64,000 nt of DNA from Janibacter sp. CX7 (lineage in GTDB: Bacteria; Actinomycetota; Actinomycetes; Actinomycetales; Dermatophilaceae), in the NCBI RefSeq assembly GCF_024362365.1, contig NZ_CP101464.1, forward strand, positions 2,852,001-2,916,000. Reading direction: 5' to 3'. Positions 43,377 to 52,630 of the stretch are shown here, one piece after another. A model generated the notes under the pieces. That model did not search any database, was not told where the DNA came from, and was given only the letters and a program-made list of their open reading frames with translations. Position 1 is the stretch's first letter, and each line of letters opens with the position of its first letter. A program made the translations under genes and the position numbers.

Positions 43377-44399
43377 TCAGGCGCTCGCGGCGGCGACCAG
43401 CGCGGCGCGTGGGTCGTCGGTGCGGGCATCGCGCAGGACCTCGACGGCCTCGCGCTCGGCCTCGCTGAGCTCGGTCGGCACGATGATCTGGACCTTGGCG
43501 AGCAGATCGCCGGTGGCCCCCTTCGTCGCGATGCCACGACCCTTGAGCCGCAGGACGCGGCCGCTCGGGGTCCCCGGCGCGATCCTGACCTTGACCTGCG
43601 ACCCGTCGAGGGTCGGCACAGCGACCGTGGCACCGAGGGCGGCCTCGGCGAAGGTCACCGGCAGGTCGAGGGTCAGGTTGTCGCCGTCGCGTCCGTAGAC
43701 CGGGTGCTTGCCCACCGACACGGTGAGGATGAGGTCACCGCGGGGCGAGCCCTGGTCGCCGTGACCGCCCTTGCCGCGTAGGCGGATCTTCTGGCCGTCC
43801 TTGACCCCCGCGGGGATCTTGGCGTTGACCTTCTCGCCGTTGACGGTCAGGGCGATGGTGCGCCCCTCGGCCGCGTCGCGGAAGGACAGCTCGGTGCGGG
43901 CCGTCAGGTCCTGGCCCTTGACCGGGCCGCGCGGGGCGCGGAAGCCCGCACCCTGCCCACCGAAGCCGGCGCCGCCGCCCCCGCCGAACATCGACAGGAT
44001 GTCCTCGAGGTCGGGTTCGCCCGCCCCGCCCCCGGCGAAGGGGGAGCCGCCGCCGGTGCTGTAGCGCATCCGCGAGCCGCCCCCTCCCCCGCCGAAGGCG
44101 GAGAAGATGTCCTCGAAGCCCGCGCCCCCGCCCGGGCCGCCGGCGGTGAATCGCGCACCGCCGCCGGCCATCGAGCGGATGGCGTCATACTCCTGCCGCT
44201 CCTTGGGGTCGGAGAGCACGGCGTGCGCCTCACCGACGTCCTTGAACTTCTGCTCGGCGGCGTCGTCCCCGGCATTGCGGTCGGGGTGGTACTGCTTGGC
44301 GAGCTTGCGGTAGGCCTTCTTGATCTCCGCGGTGTCAGCGTCCTTGGCGACGCCGAGGACCGCGTAGAAGTCCTTGTCCAACCAGTCCTGACTGGCCAT
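43377..44399 (-). CDS. DnaJ/CbpA-type J-domain co-chaperone without zinc fingers
   Basis: A 340-residue J-protein. The J domain (residues 9-75) has the HPD motif (KQYHPDRNAG), followed by a long Gly/Phe-rich region (78-160) and the DnaJ C-terminal substrate-binding domains. The four CXXCXGXG zinc fingers of classical DnaJ are absent, and I found no cysteine at all, so it is class B. Position inside the dnaK-grpE-hspR operon shows it is the main DnaK partner of this locus. Confidence 0.92.
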   Translation of the reverse strand: MASQDWLDKDFYAVLGVAKDADTAEIKKAYRKLAKQYHPDRNAGDDAAEQKFKDVGEAHAVLSDPKERQEYDAIRSMAGGGARFTAGGPGGGAGFEDIFSAFGGGGGGSRMRYSTGGGSPFAGGGAGEPDLEDILSMFGGGGGAGFGGQGAGFRAPRGPVKGQDLTARTELSFRDAAEGRTIALTVNGEKVNAKIPAGVKDGQKIRLRGKGGHGDQGSPRGDLILTVSVGKHPVYGRDGDNLTLDLPVTFAEAALGATVAVPTLDGSQVKVRIAPGTPSGRVLRLKGRGIATKGATGDLLAKVQIIVPTELSEAEREAVEVLRDARTDDPRAALVAAASA

Positions 44400-44423
44400 G
44401 TCTCCTCCTCTCGGGTGGTGGGG

Positions 44424-45097
44424 TTACGACGGGTCGGCGACCGCGACGCGGGCGGCGCGCAGGACGCGCTCGCCGGCGCGGTAGCCGGGCTGGAGCACGG
44501 TGACGACCGTCGTGGCCGTCGCGTCGCTCGGCAGCTCCGGGTCGGACGCGTCCCAGGCGCCGTGCATGAGGGCCTCGTGCACGTTGGGGTCGAAGACCTC
44601 GCCCTTGACGCCCACGCGCTCCAGCCCCTGCTTGGTGAGGACCTGCTCGAGCTTGTCGGCGATCGCGCGGAAGGGGCTGCCCTCCGGCAGGTCGCCGTGC
44701 TGCTCGGCGAGGTGGATCTCGTCGAGGACCGGCAGGAGCGACTCGAGCACGTCGTGGGCGGCGCGGGTCTTGTGCACCGGGAGGTCCCGGTCGACGCGCC
44801 GCTTGTAGTTGACGTACTCGGCCTGCAGGCGCAGGTAGTCGTCCTGGAGCTGGTCGGCGCGGGCCGTGTCGGGGTGGACCTCGGCGTCGCCGGCGGCCTC
44901 CCCTTCGCCCGGGGCCGGGGTGGCCTCGTCGGCGCCGGTGGCCCCGTCGGCCGGGGTGGCCGACTCGGGCGCAGCGGCGGCTGCGTCCTCGTCGACCACC
45001 TCGGCCTCGACGACCTGCTCCTCGGCCCCCTGGTCGGTGGCCGGCCGCGCCTGGGCGTCAGCGGTCACCTCGGGGTCGATCGGCTGGTTGGGGTCGG

Positions 45098-45101
<4 letters not shown>
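44424..45101 (-). CDS. grpE: GrpE nucleotide exchange factor
   Basis: A 225-residue GrpE. The first 85 residues are acidic and Ala-rich low-complexity sequence, longer than in E. coli GrpE. The conserved coiled coil begins [20 protein letters not shown], and the beta domain ends with [21 protein letters not shown]. It removes ADP from DnaK and is a likely thermosensor. The start overlaps dnaK by 4 bp. Confidence 0.94.
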
Positions 45102-46984
<1,883 letters not shown>

Positions 46985-47030
46985 GAGGCGCTCCTTTGTT
47001 CGGGTGGTCGAGGTGGTCACCCCGACACGA

Positions 47031-47051
47031 GTTGAGTTGCTGTCGCTCAAC
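47031..47051. promoter_or_regulatory. HAIR operator 1 upstream of dnaK
   Basis: GTTGAGT (47031-47037), a 7-bp spacer and GCTCAAC (47045-47051), 46 bp upstream of the dnaK start. Same form as the clpB site. Confidence 0.88.
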
Positions 47052-47093
47052 TTAGGAGCCAGTCCGCGACCTGCGCAAATCCGTGGCCCAAAA

Positions 47094-47114
47094 GTTGAGT
47101 TCACTCGACTCAAC
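47094..47114. promoter_or_regulatory. HAIR operator 2 upstream of dnaK
   Basis: GTTGAGT (47094-47100), a 7-bp spacer and ACTCAAC (47108-47114): a perfect inverted repeat, 63 bp further from dnaK than site 1 (six helical turns). Two sites usually give tighter HspR repression. Confidence 0.88.
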
Positions 47115-47177
47115 TACGAGCGAAGGGGGTTCATTCCCACCCCGCCCGCATCGCCCTTCGTGCCTGAGAGGGCCCGT

Positions 47178-47242
47178 CTGGCCGGGAAGTCCTGATCTGG
47201 CCACGTCCGGTTGTCCCGGTCATCCGCAGCCTTCCCGGCCAG
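47178..47242. repeat. Inverted repeat CTGGCCGGGAAG with 41-bp spacer
   Basis: CTGGCCGGGAAG (47178-47189) is repeated inverted at 47231-47242. It occupies the gene-free region between the dnaK promoter and the serine-triplet gene (46985-47329), which otherwise holds only the HAIR sites and a REP-like element. Confidence 0.5.
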
Positions 47243-47257
47243 GCCCCTGCCCCGATC

Positions 47258-47314
47258 CCTGAGTGGGTCCCACGTTCCGCGTGGGCGGGCGCCCCGCGCC
47301 CGTTCCCGAAGGGA
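47258..47314. repeat. REP-like element, copy 2
   Basis: The sequence from CCCTGAGTGGGTCCCACG through CGTGGGCGG repeats 23590-23622 with one change. It then diverges into a GGGCGC-rich hairpin ending CGAAGGG. Confidence 0.65.
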
Positions 47315-47329
47315 CGCCACACTGTGACG

Positions 47330-47686
47330 ATGACGAGCTACCTGTCCATCGCCTCGCGCAACTCGGTCCTGTCGATCGGCTCCGACGCATCGGTCCTCTC
47401 GGTGGGCAGCGTCGGCTCGGCGCTCTCGATCGGGAGCATCGGGTCCTTCTGCTCCTTCCTCTCGGCCGGCTCGTCGATGTCGATCGGCTCCCTGCTGTCG
47501 TGGCAGAGCCTGGGGTCGGCGCTGTCGGCGCAGAGCACCGCGTCGATGCTCTCGAGCCAGTCGACGCAGGCGATGCGGTCCCGGTGCGACGAGCGGCTCC
47601 CGGCCCGCCGGGTGCCGGCCCTCGTCGCCAGCGCCCTGCTCGTGTGTGGAGCCGGCTACGCCCTCGCTCGGCGACTCGGAGCCTGA
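47330..47686 (+). CDS. Serine-triplet (Sxx)26 repeat protein with C-terminal membrane anchor
   Basis: A 118-residue protein with an extraordinary layout. From residue 3 to 80 every third residue is serine, giving 26 uninterrupted Sxx triplets (SYL-SIA-SRN-SVL-SIG-SDA and so on); a looser 9-residue pattern such as SVLSIGSDA is superimposed. The other positions are mostly V, L, I, A, G. There is no signal peptide. The tail has a basic patch (RSRCDERLPARR) and one hydrophobic helix (VPALVASALLVCGAGYALA) ending RR. Codons for Ser vary (TCG, TCC, AGC), so the repeat is maintained at protein level rather than by DNA slippage. A narrow beta-solenoid or other serine-ridged rod is plausible. Function unknown to me. 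Confidence 0.75.
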   Translation: MTSYLSIASRNSVLSIGSDASVLSVGSVGSALSIGSIGSFCSFLSAGSSMSIGSLLSWQSLGSALSAQSTASMLSSQSTQAMRSRCDERLPARRVPALVASALLVCGAGYALARRLGA

Positions 47687-47693
47687 CCCTCCC

Positions 47694-48275
47694 TCAGACC
47701 CGCCAGGCGGGGTCGCGACCGGCGAGTCCCAGCACCCGGTCGAGCTGCGAGGAGCCCTGCGGCACAGCGACCCTCGGCCCGAAGAGCCCCTGCCGCGCCT
47801 CCGACTCGTCGGGGATCTGGGCGCAGAATCCCTCGGCCGCGTCCAGCGCCGCGGGGTCGGGCTCGAAGGCCTGCCCCGTCCCCTTCGCCAGGTCCCAGGC
47901 GTGCAGGACGAGCTCGTCGAGCGCGACGGCGCCGGCCACGTCGCCGGGCATGTCGAGCCCGCCCGCCCGGGTCATGCCCTCCCAGGCGGCCGGGTCCTGC
48001 CAGGCCGAGGCCAGCTCCGTCAGGAGAAGGGGGATCACCTCGCGCCAGTCGTCGGGCAGCGCGGAGGCGGCCGGGTCCGGCGGGGACGATGCGGCGAGGG
48101 ACTCCCCCTTCGTCGCGGCATCGCGGAAGGCGCCGGCCAGGTCGTGGACGTGGCCGAGGACCTGCGCCACCGTCATGCCGATCGGGGTGGAGGCGTCGAG
48201 CTGGTCGTCGCGTGTGCCGGAGACGAGGTCGGTCATGGCCTGGGTCGACGGGGTGAGGTCGATGAGGTCGCTCAT
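47694..48275 (-). CDS. DinB-superfamily, TIGR03086-type protein (second copy)
   Basis: A 193-residue mycothiol-type DinB protein. Metal-ligand histidines appear in VLGHVHDLAGAF and LVLHAWDLAKG, and the C-terminal DRVLGLAGRDPAW box matches the paralogue at 40619-41197. Enzymatic role unassigned. It is convergent with the serine-triplet gene only 7 bp away. Confidence 0.85.
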   Translation of the reverse strand: MSDLIDLTPSTQAMTDLVSGTRDDQLDASTPIGMTVAQVLGHVHDLAGAFRDAATKGESLAASSPPDPAASALPDDWREVIPLLLTELASAWQDPAAWEGMTRAGGLDMPGDVAGAVALDELVLHAWDLAKGTGQAFEPDPAALDAAEGFCAQIPDESEARQGLFGPRVAVPQGSSQLDRVLGLAGRDPAWRV

Positions 48276-48325
48276 GGCCTCCACCCTCCTCCGACCACCC
48301 CCTTGCCGCCACACCTCCAGCGCGC

Positions 48326-48335
48326 CACAATTGTG
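48326..48335. promoter_or_regulatory. CACAATTGTG palindrome at the toxin-antitoxin promoter
   Basis: A 10-bp perfect palindrome whose CACAAT half could also be the -10, 7 bp before the antitoxin ATG. An autoregulatory antitoxin operator overlapping the promoter would fit. Confidence 0.5.
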
Positions 48336-48338
48336 TGC

Positions 48339-48605
48339 ATGAGCATCGAGCCGCTCCGCGAGGTCCGCAACCACTTCAGTGATGTGGTGGACCGTGTCGA
48401 GCGCGAGCACGAGCGGGTGACGGTGACCCGCAACGGCCGCGCGGTCGCCGTCGTCATCAGTCCCGACGACCTGTCCGAGCTCGAGGAGACCCTCGCTGTC
48501 CTCAGTGACGCGGACGCGTTGGCGGACATCCGCGAGGCGGACGCGGCCTACCGCAGCGGCGACGTCGTGCGCGGCGTCGAGGCGGTCCGCGCGCTGCGTC
48601 CATGA
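48339..48605 (+). CDS. Phd/YefM-family antitoxin
   Basis: An 88-residue antitoxin. The N-terminal DNA-binding part opens SIEPLREVRNHFSDVVDRVE, followed by VTVTRNGRAVAVVISPDDLSEL, both typical of Phd/YefM. The acidic C-terminal helix (LADIREADAAYRSGD) would wrap the toxin. Its stop overlaps the toxin start by 4 bp. It should repress its own promoter through the palindrome upstream. Confidence 0.88.
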   Translation: MSIEPLREVRNHFSDVVDRVEREHERVTVTRNGRAVAVVISPDDLSELEETLAVLSDADALADIREADAAYRSGDVVRGVEAVRALRP

Positions 48606-48880
48606 GCGATGCGACCTACGAGCTGGTCGTCGCACCACCTGCGGCACGTGCCATCCGCGACGACCTGCCCGAGAGCGTCACGGCCGCCGTCATCGAGTTC
48701 ATCACCGGCGCCCTGATCGCCCACCCCCGGAGGGTGGGGAAGCCGCTCCGCGCGGACCTGGCCGGCATCCACTCCGCACGACGTGGCACCTATCGGGTCC
48801 TGTACCGGATCAACGACTCGGCTCAGGAGGTCCTCGTCCTGCGGATCGACCACCGCCGGGACGTCTACCGACCCGGCTGA
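48602..48880 (+). CDS. RelE/ParE-superfamily toxin
   Basis: A 92-residue toxin of the RelE/ParE fold: YELVVAPPAARAIRDDLPES at the start, VGKPLRADLAGIHSARRGTYRVLYRI in the core and VLRIDHRRDVYRP at the end. The RRGTYRVLYRI strand and final HRRDVY match ribosome-dependent RelE-type mRNA interferases. Neutralised by the upstream Phd/YefM protein. Both genes appear intact. Confidence 0.88.
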   Translation: MSDATYELVVAPPAARAIRDDLPESVTAAVIEFITGALIAHPRRVGKPLRADLAGIHSARRGTYRVLYRINDSAQEVLVLRIDHRRDVYRPG

Positions 48881-48884
48881 CGAC

Positions 48885-49595
48885 TCAGACCGCGACGTAG
48901 ACGGTGTTGCTCGACTGCCCGCCGGTGAGGAAGTTGTCGAAGGCGACGACGTGCGCCTCGACCTCGTCGAAGACCTGCTCGAGCAGCGCGCAGAAGTCGG
49001 CGTCCGGCGGGTCGTCGGACCACATGGCGAAGACGCCGCCCGGACGCAGGTGCGCCCGCAGCCGCCGCAGACCCTCGACGGAGTAGAAGGGGGCGTGGTC
49101 GGGGTGGAGCAGGTGGTGCGGCGTGTGGTCGATGTCGAGGAGCACGGCGTCGTGCAGCCGGCCGGGCTCGTTCGGGTCGAAGCCCTGCTCGGACGCCGCG
49201 AGCTCGAAGAAGTTGCCGAGGAGCAGGCGGGTGCGCTCGTCGCGCACGACGGCGGGCGCGTCCGGCAGCAGCTCGCGCTCGTGCCAGTCGATGACCTCGG
49301 GCATGGCGTCGACGACGAGCACCGAGCGCACTCGCGGGTCCTCCAACGCCGCCTTGGCGGTGCACCCCAGGCCCAGGCCGCCGACGACGACGTCGAGCTG
49401 GTCCTCCCCCTTCGCCCTGGCCAGACCGAGGCGGGCCAGCTCGATCTCGGCGACCGTGAAGAGGCTCGACATGAGGAACTCGTCGCCGAGCTTGACCTCG
49501 TAGACGTCGACCTTGAGCGTCGGCTCGATCCGCCGGCGCAGGCTGATCTCACCCCTGGGGGTCTCGCTCCAGGCGAGCTCTTCGAAGCGGCGCAT
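48885..49595 (-). CDS. Spermidine synthase-like methyltransferase-fold protein
   Basis: A 236-residue protein with the spermidine synthase-type Rossmann core: DVVVGGLGLGCTAKAALED is the ligand loop, VLVVDAMPEVIDWHE the acidic strand, and DAVLLDIDHTPHHLLHP the active-site strand. ATG 49595 is chosen because conserved sequence starts at RRFEELAW. It lacks the full set of polyamine-binding residues, so true aminopropyl transfer is uncertain. Confidence 0.8.
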   Translation of the reverse strand: MRRFEELAWSETPRGEISLRRRIEPTLKVDVYEVKLGDEFLMSSLFTVAEIELARLGLARAKGEDQLDVVVGGLGLGCTAKAALEDPRVRSVLVVDAMPEVIDWHERELLPDAPAVVRDERTRLLLGNFFELAASEQGFDPNEPGRLHDAVLLDIDHTPHHLLHPDHAPFYSVEGLRRLRAHLRPGGVFAMWSDDPPDADFCALLEQVFDEVEAHVVAFDNFLTGGQSSNTVYVAV

Positions 49596-49615
49596 CCGCC
49601 CAGTCTGCCCTGACG

Positions 49616-49640
49616 CCCTTCGAGACGGTCGCTGCGCGAC
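49616..49640. repeat. REP-like element, partial inverted copy 3
   Basis: CCCTTCGAGACGGTCGCTGC and five more bases match, with small changes, the reverse complement of the last 25 bp of the element at 23591-23645. It lies in the gap before the potassium transporter promoter. Confidence 0.5.
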
Positions 49641-49682
49641 GTCCTCATGGACCGGGAGAGCGACGTCTGCGCCGAGGAGGAG

Positions 49683-49688
49683 TAGCGT
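49683..49688 (+). promoter_or_regulatory. Probable -10 element (TAGCGT) for the potassium transporter operon
   Basis: TAGCGT ends 8 bp before GTG 49697. No ribosome site is visible, so a leaderless message is likely. Confidence 0.5.
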
Positions 49689-49696
49689 CCTGCGGC

Positions 49697-51061
49697 GTGG
49701 GTCAGGACGCGCCGAGCGCACATCTGCTGAACCGTCTCGTGGCGAACCCGGCCCGCACGGTCATGCTGGGCTTCGCGGCGACGATCGCGCTCGGCACGCT
49801 CGTGCTCATGACCCCCTTCGCGGCCGAGAGCCGGGAGTCGACCGACGCGCTGACCGCACTCTTCACCGCCACCTCGGCCACCTGCGTCACCGGGCTCGTC
49901 ACGGTCGACACCGGCGGCCACTGGTCGACCTTCGGCGAGCTCGTCATCCTCGCGCTCATCCAGATCGGCGGACTCGGCGTCATGTCCGTGGCGACCCTGC
50001 TCGTCATGCTCATCGGACGCCGACTCAGCGCTCCCGCAGGGGTGCTCACCGGGGCGGAGGCCCGCTCGCTCACCCAGCGCACGCCCGGCCAGGTGCTCGT
50101 CGGCGTGCTGCGCTTCACCCTCGCCGTCGAGCTCGTGTCCGCCGTGGTCCTCGCCGTCCGGCTGCGGATCGCCTACCACGACGGATGGGGCGAGGCGATC
50201 TACTCGGGCGTCTTCCACTCCGTCTCTGCCTTCAACAACGCCGGCTTCGGCCTGCTGCCGGACAGCGCGGTCCAGTGGGCGCAGGACCCGTGGATGTGCC
50301 TGCCGCTCATGATCTCCGTGATGGTCGGCGGTCTCGGCTTCCCCGTCTGGTGGGAGCTCTTCAAGCACTGGCGCGAGCCCTATCGCCGGTGGACGATCCA
50401 CGCGACGATCACCATCTGGGGCTCGGTCGTGCTGTGGGTCGTCGGCACCCTGCTCTTCGCCGTCGTCGAGTGGGACAACGAGCGCACCCTCGGCCCGATG
50501 GGCACGGGCGGCAAGATCCTCGCCGCCGCCTTCCAGTCCGTCGTCGCCCGCACCGCTGGCTTCAACAGCGTCGACATCGGGGCCGTGCGCCAGGAGAGCC
50601 TGCTCCTGCTCGACGGTCTGATGTTCGTCGGCGGCGGCAGCGCCGGCACCGCCGGCGGCATCAAGGTCGCGACCTTCGCCATCCTCGGCTTCGTCATCTG
50701 GGCCGAGCTGCGCGGCGAGCCGACCGTGCGCGTGCTCACCCGCCGCCTCTCCCCCGCCAACCTGCGCCAGGCGCTCACCGTCGCCCTGCTCGGCACCGGC
50801 CTCGTCGCCGCCTCGACCGGCGCGCTGCTCGTCCTCACCCCCTTCCGCCTCGACGTCGTGCTCTTCGAGGCGATCTCGGCCTTCGGCACCGTCGGGATGT
50901 CCACCGGCATCACCGCTGACATCCCGCCGGCCGGGCAGCTGATCCTCGTGGCGATGATGTTCCTCGGCCGGCTCGGGCCGATCACCCTCGGCGCCGCCCT
51001 GGCGCTGCGCAACCGACCTCGGCGCTTCGAGGTCCCGGAGGAGAGGATCCTCGTTGGCTAG
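49697..51061 (+). CDS. TrkH/KtrB-family potassium uptake protein
   Basis: A 454-residue membrane protein with the four M1-P-M2 repeats of the TrkH/KtrB superfamily. Selectivity-filter glycines appear in TSATCVTGLVTVD, AFNNAGFGLL, ARTAGFNSVD and GTVGMSTGI. It carries K+ (or Na+) through the membrane and normally associates with a KtrA/TrkA ring. The partner gene overlaps its stop. Start GTG 49697 has a TAGCGT -10 eight bp upstream. Confidence 0.92.
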   Translation: MGQDAPSAHLLNRLVANPARTVMLGFAATIALGTLVLMTPFAAESRESTDALTALFTATSATCVTGLVTVDTGGHWSTFGELVILALIQIGGLGVMSVATLLVMLIGRRLSAPAGVLTGAEARSLTQRTPGQVLVGVLRFTLAVELVSAVVLAVRLRIAYHDGWGEAIYSGVFHSVSAFNNAGFGLLPDSAVQWAQDPWMCLPLMISVMVGGLGFPVWWELFKHWREPYRRWTIHATITIWGSVVLWVVGTLLFAVVEWDNERTLGPMGTGGKILAAAFQSVVARTAGFNSVDIGAVRQESLLLLDGLMFVGGGSAGTAGGIKVATFAILGFVIWAELRGEPTVRVLTRRLSPANLRQALTVALLGTGLVAASTGALLVLTPFRLDVVLFEAISAFGTVGMSTGITADIPPAGQLILVAMMFLGRLGPITLGAALALRNRPRRFEVPEERILVG

Positions 51062-51461
51062 GTACGACGTCGCCGTCATCGGGCTCGGCCGGTTCGGCTC
51101 CGCCCTCGCCCTGCGTCTCGTCGAGGAGGGGCGCGAGGTCCTCGGCGTCGACGTCGACGAGGCCGCGGTCGACGCCCTCGCCGACCGGATCGACCACCTC
51201 GCGATCGCCGAGGCCCGCGACGAGGAGACCCTGCGGCAGCTCGACATCCGCCCCGACACCCTCGTCGTCCTCGGCATGACCCACGTCGCCGCCTCGCTCA
51301 TGACCGCCACCGCGCTCAACGAGCTCGGCGTCCGCGAGATCTGGGCCAAGGCCGGCTCGCGTCAGCACGTCGAGGCCCTCACCCGCCTCGGGGTCAGCCG
51401 GATCATCCAGCCCGAGCACGAGGCCGGCCTGGCCATGGCGAGCGAGATCCTCCACCGCTGA
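51054..51461 (+). CDS. KtrA/TrkA-N regulatory subunit lacking the RCK_C domain
   Basis: A 135-residue RCK_N domain with the NAD/ATP-binding loop VAVIGLGRFGSALALRL and acidic strand VLGVDVDEAAV. Typical KtrA proteins have about 220 residues with a C-terminal RCK_C (c-di-AMP-binding) domain. Here the protein stops at MASEILHR, where RCK_N normally ends, and no RCK_C coding remains downstream. Start is a TTG inside the ktrB-like stop region. It may be truncated or a minimal form. A strong hairpin follows. Confidence 0.85.
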   Translation: MARYDVAVIGLGRFGSALALRLVEEGREVLGVDVDEAAVDALADRIDHLAIAEARDEETLRQLDIRPDTLVVLGMTHVAASLMTATALNELGVREIWAKAGSRQHVEALTRLGVSRIIQPEHEAGLAMASEILHR

Positions 51462-51469
51462 CACCCCTC

Positions 51470-51505
51470 CCCCCTTCGCATCTCCTTGAGGAGATACGAA
51501 GGGGG
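51470..51505. terminator. Terminator hairpin after the Ktr genes
   Basis: CCCCCTTCGCATCTCC and GGAGATACGAAGGGGG form a 16-bp stem with one mismatch and a TTGA loop. A diverged relative is at 54073-54107. The stem arms contain the over-represented CCCCTTCG/CGAAGGGG octamer. Confidence 0.82.
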
Positions 51506-51508
51506 TCT

Positions 51509-51560
51509 GCATTGCCGTTGGGCAATGCGCACCACGGCGTGCATTGCCGTTGGGCGATGC
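51509..51560. repeat. GCATTGCC hairpins, copies 2 and 3
   Basis: GCATTGCC-GTTG-GGCAATGC at 51509-51528 is perfect; the copy at 51541-51560 has one stem mismatch (GGCGATGC). They lie between the Ktr operon and the end of the HTH gene. Confidence 0.7.
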
Positions 51561-51573
51561 GAAGGGGGCGGGG

Positions 51574-52452
51574 CTAGCCGGCGAACTCCCACCGGATCCC
51601 GTGGACGCCGACGGCGGCGTCGAGCTGGGCGAGGTGCACCCGGTCGCCGTGCTCGAGGGCCAGCTCGTGCGAGCGCAGGTCGGGGCCGTCGGCGTGGGCC
51701 CGGTGGAAGGCGTCGACCCGCGTCGGCAGCTGGGCCCGGTCGAAGGAGACCTCGGTGACCAAGAGCGCGGTCTCCTGGGCCGACCAGCGGTAGTAGCCCT
51801 CGGAGACAAGGGAGTTGGCGTCGTCGATCTGCACGTCGTAGACGACGGTGTCCCCCGGCGCGAGCCACCGGTCGAAGTGGATCTCGACGGCGACCACCTC
51901 CGCCTCGCGGTCGCGCAGCACCCGCCCCAGCCGGCACCCACCGAGCGCGCTCACCGTCACCAGGTCGACGTCGCCACAGGTCTCGACGCCGTGCGCGACG
52001 ACGTGGCGGTCGGTCCCGGAGACCGCGCGCATCGTCATCGTCGTGCGCCGCTGGACCATCGCCCCCTTCGCGTCGATCTGCAGGCGGTCGTGGGCACCGA
52101 GCGGGACGAGGGCCCGGCGGCGCGACGGGTCGAGCTGCTCGACGAGCCGGCCGAAGGCCTCGTCGTAGGAGACGACCGGGGCGCACGACGCGCGGCCCGC
52201 CGACGCGTCCTCGTCGAGCAGGGCCCGCAGCGTGCCCGCCGGCACCCGCAGCACCCGCTCGAGCTCGTCGACGACGGCGAAGGACCGGGGGGAGGCGGGC
52301 ACCCTTCGCCCGTGCTGCCACTGGCTCAGCGTGCTCAGCGCGACCGGGTGCCCGGCGGCGCCGAGGTGCGCCTGCACCCGCCCGAGCGACAGGCCGCGGT
52401 TGGCCACCGCGACACGCAGGGCCTCACCGAATGCGACTCGACCACTCTCCAC
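51574..52452 (-). CDS. XRE-type helix-turn-helix regulator with a unique C-terminal domain
   Basis: A 292-residue regulator. Residues about 5-75 form an XRE helix-turn-helix (LSLGRVQAHLG and ALSTLSQWQHGRRVPASPRS). The remaining 200 residues are rich in strands (DLVTVSALGGCRLGRV, VVAVEIHFDRWLAPGDTVVY) and match no family I know. It is transcribed divergently from the secreted protease gene. The intervening region carries two GTGAA..TTCAC inverted repeats that may be its operators. Confidence 0.78.
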   Translation of the reverse strand: MESGRVAFGEALRVAVANRGLSLGRVQAHLGAAGHPVALSTLSQWQHGRRVPASPRSFAVVDELERVLRVPAGTLRALLDEDASAGRASCAPVVSYDEAFGRLVEQLDPSRRRALVPLGAHDRLQIDAKGAMVQRRTTMTMRAVSGTDRHVVAHGVETCGDVDLVTVSALGGCRLGRVLRDREAEVVAVEIHFDRWLAPGDTVVYDVQIDDANSLVSEGYYRWSAQETALLVTEVSFDRAQLPTRVDAFHRAHADGPDLRSHELALEHGDRVHLAQLDAAVGVHGIRWEFAG

Positions 52453-52468
52453 GTCGTCTCCTCTGACC

Positions 52469-52549
52469 GTGAATCTTCACGCCACGGGGGCGTGCCTCCC
52501 GCGGGGCCTCGGGAGCCTTGCCCGTGAAGGGATTTCACACCATCACGGG
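52469..52549. promoter_or_regulatory. Two GTGAA..TTCAC inverted repeats in the regulator/protease promoter gap
   Basis: GTGAATCTTCAC (52469-52480) and GTGAAGGGATTTCAC (52524-52538) share GTGAA/TTCAC half-sites. The second is nested in CCCGTGA..TCACGGG (52521-52549). Symmetric sites between a divergent regulator and its neighbour suggest operators. Confidence 0.55.
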
Positions 52550-52630
52550 CGGTGACGCTCGCCCTGCCGAGGGGCCCCGCCGTCCCTAGTGTTGCGGCAC
52601 TCGCCACGCATTTCTCCCCGAGGAGGACCC

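Noticed and set aside
48548..51349. 933-residue minus-strand open frame over the toxin, spermidine synthase-like and KtrB genes
   Set aside because: Antisense or out-of-frame shadow of several genes with clear motifs; low-complexity composition.
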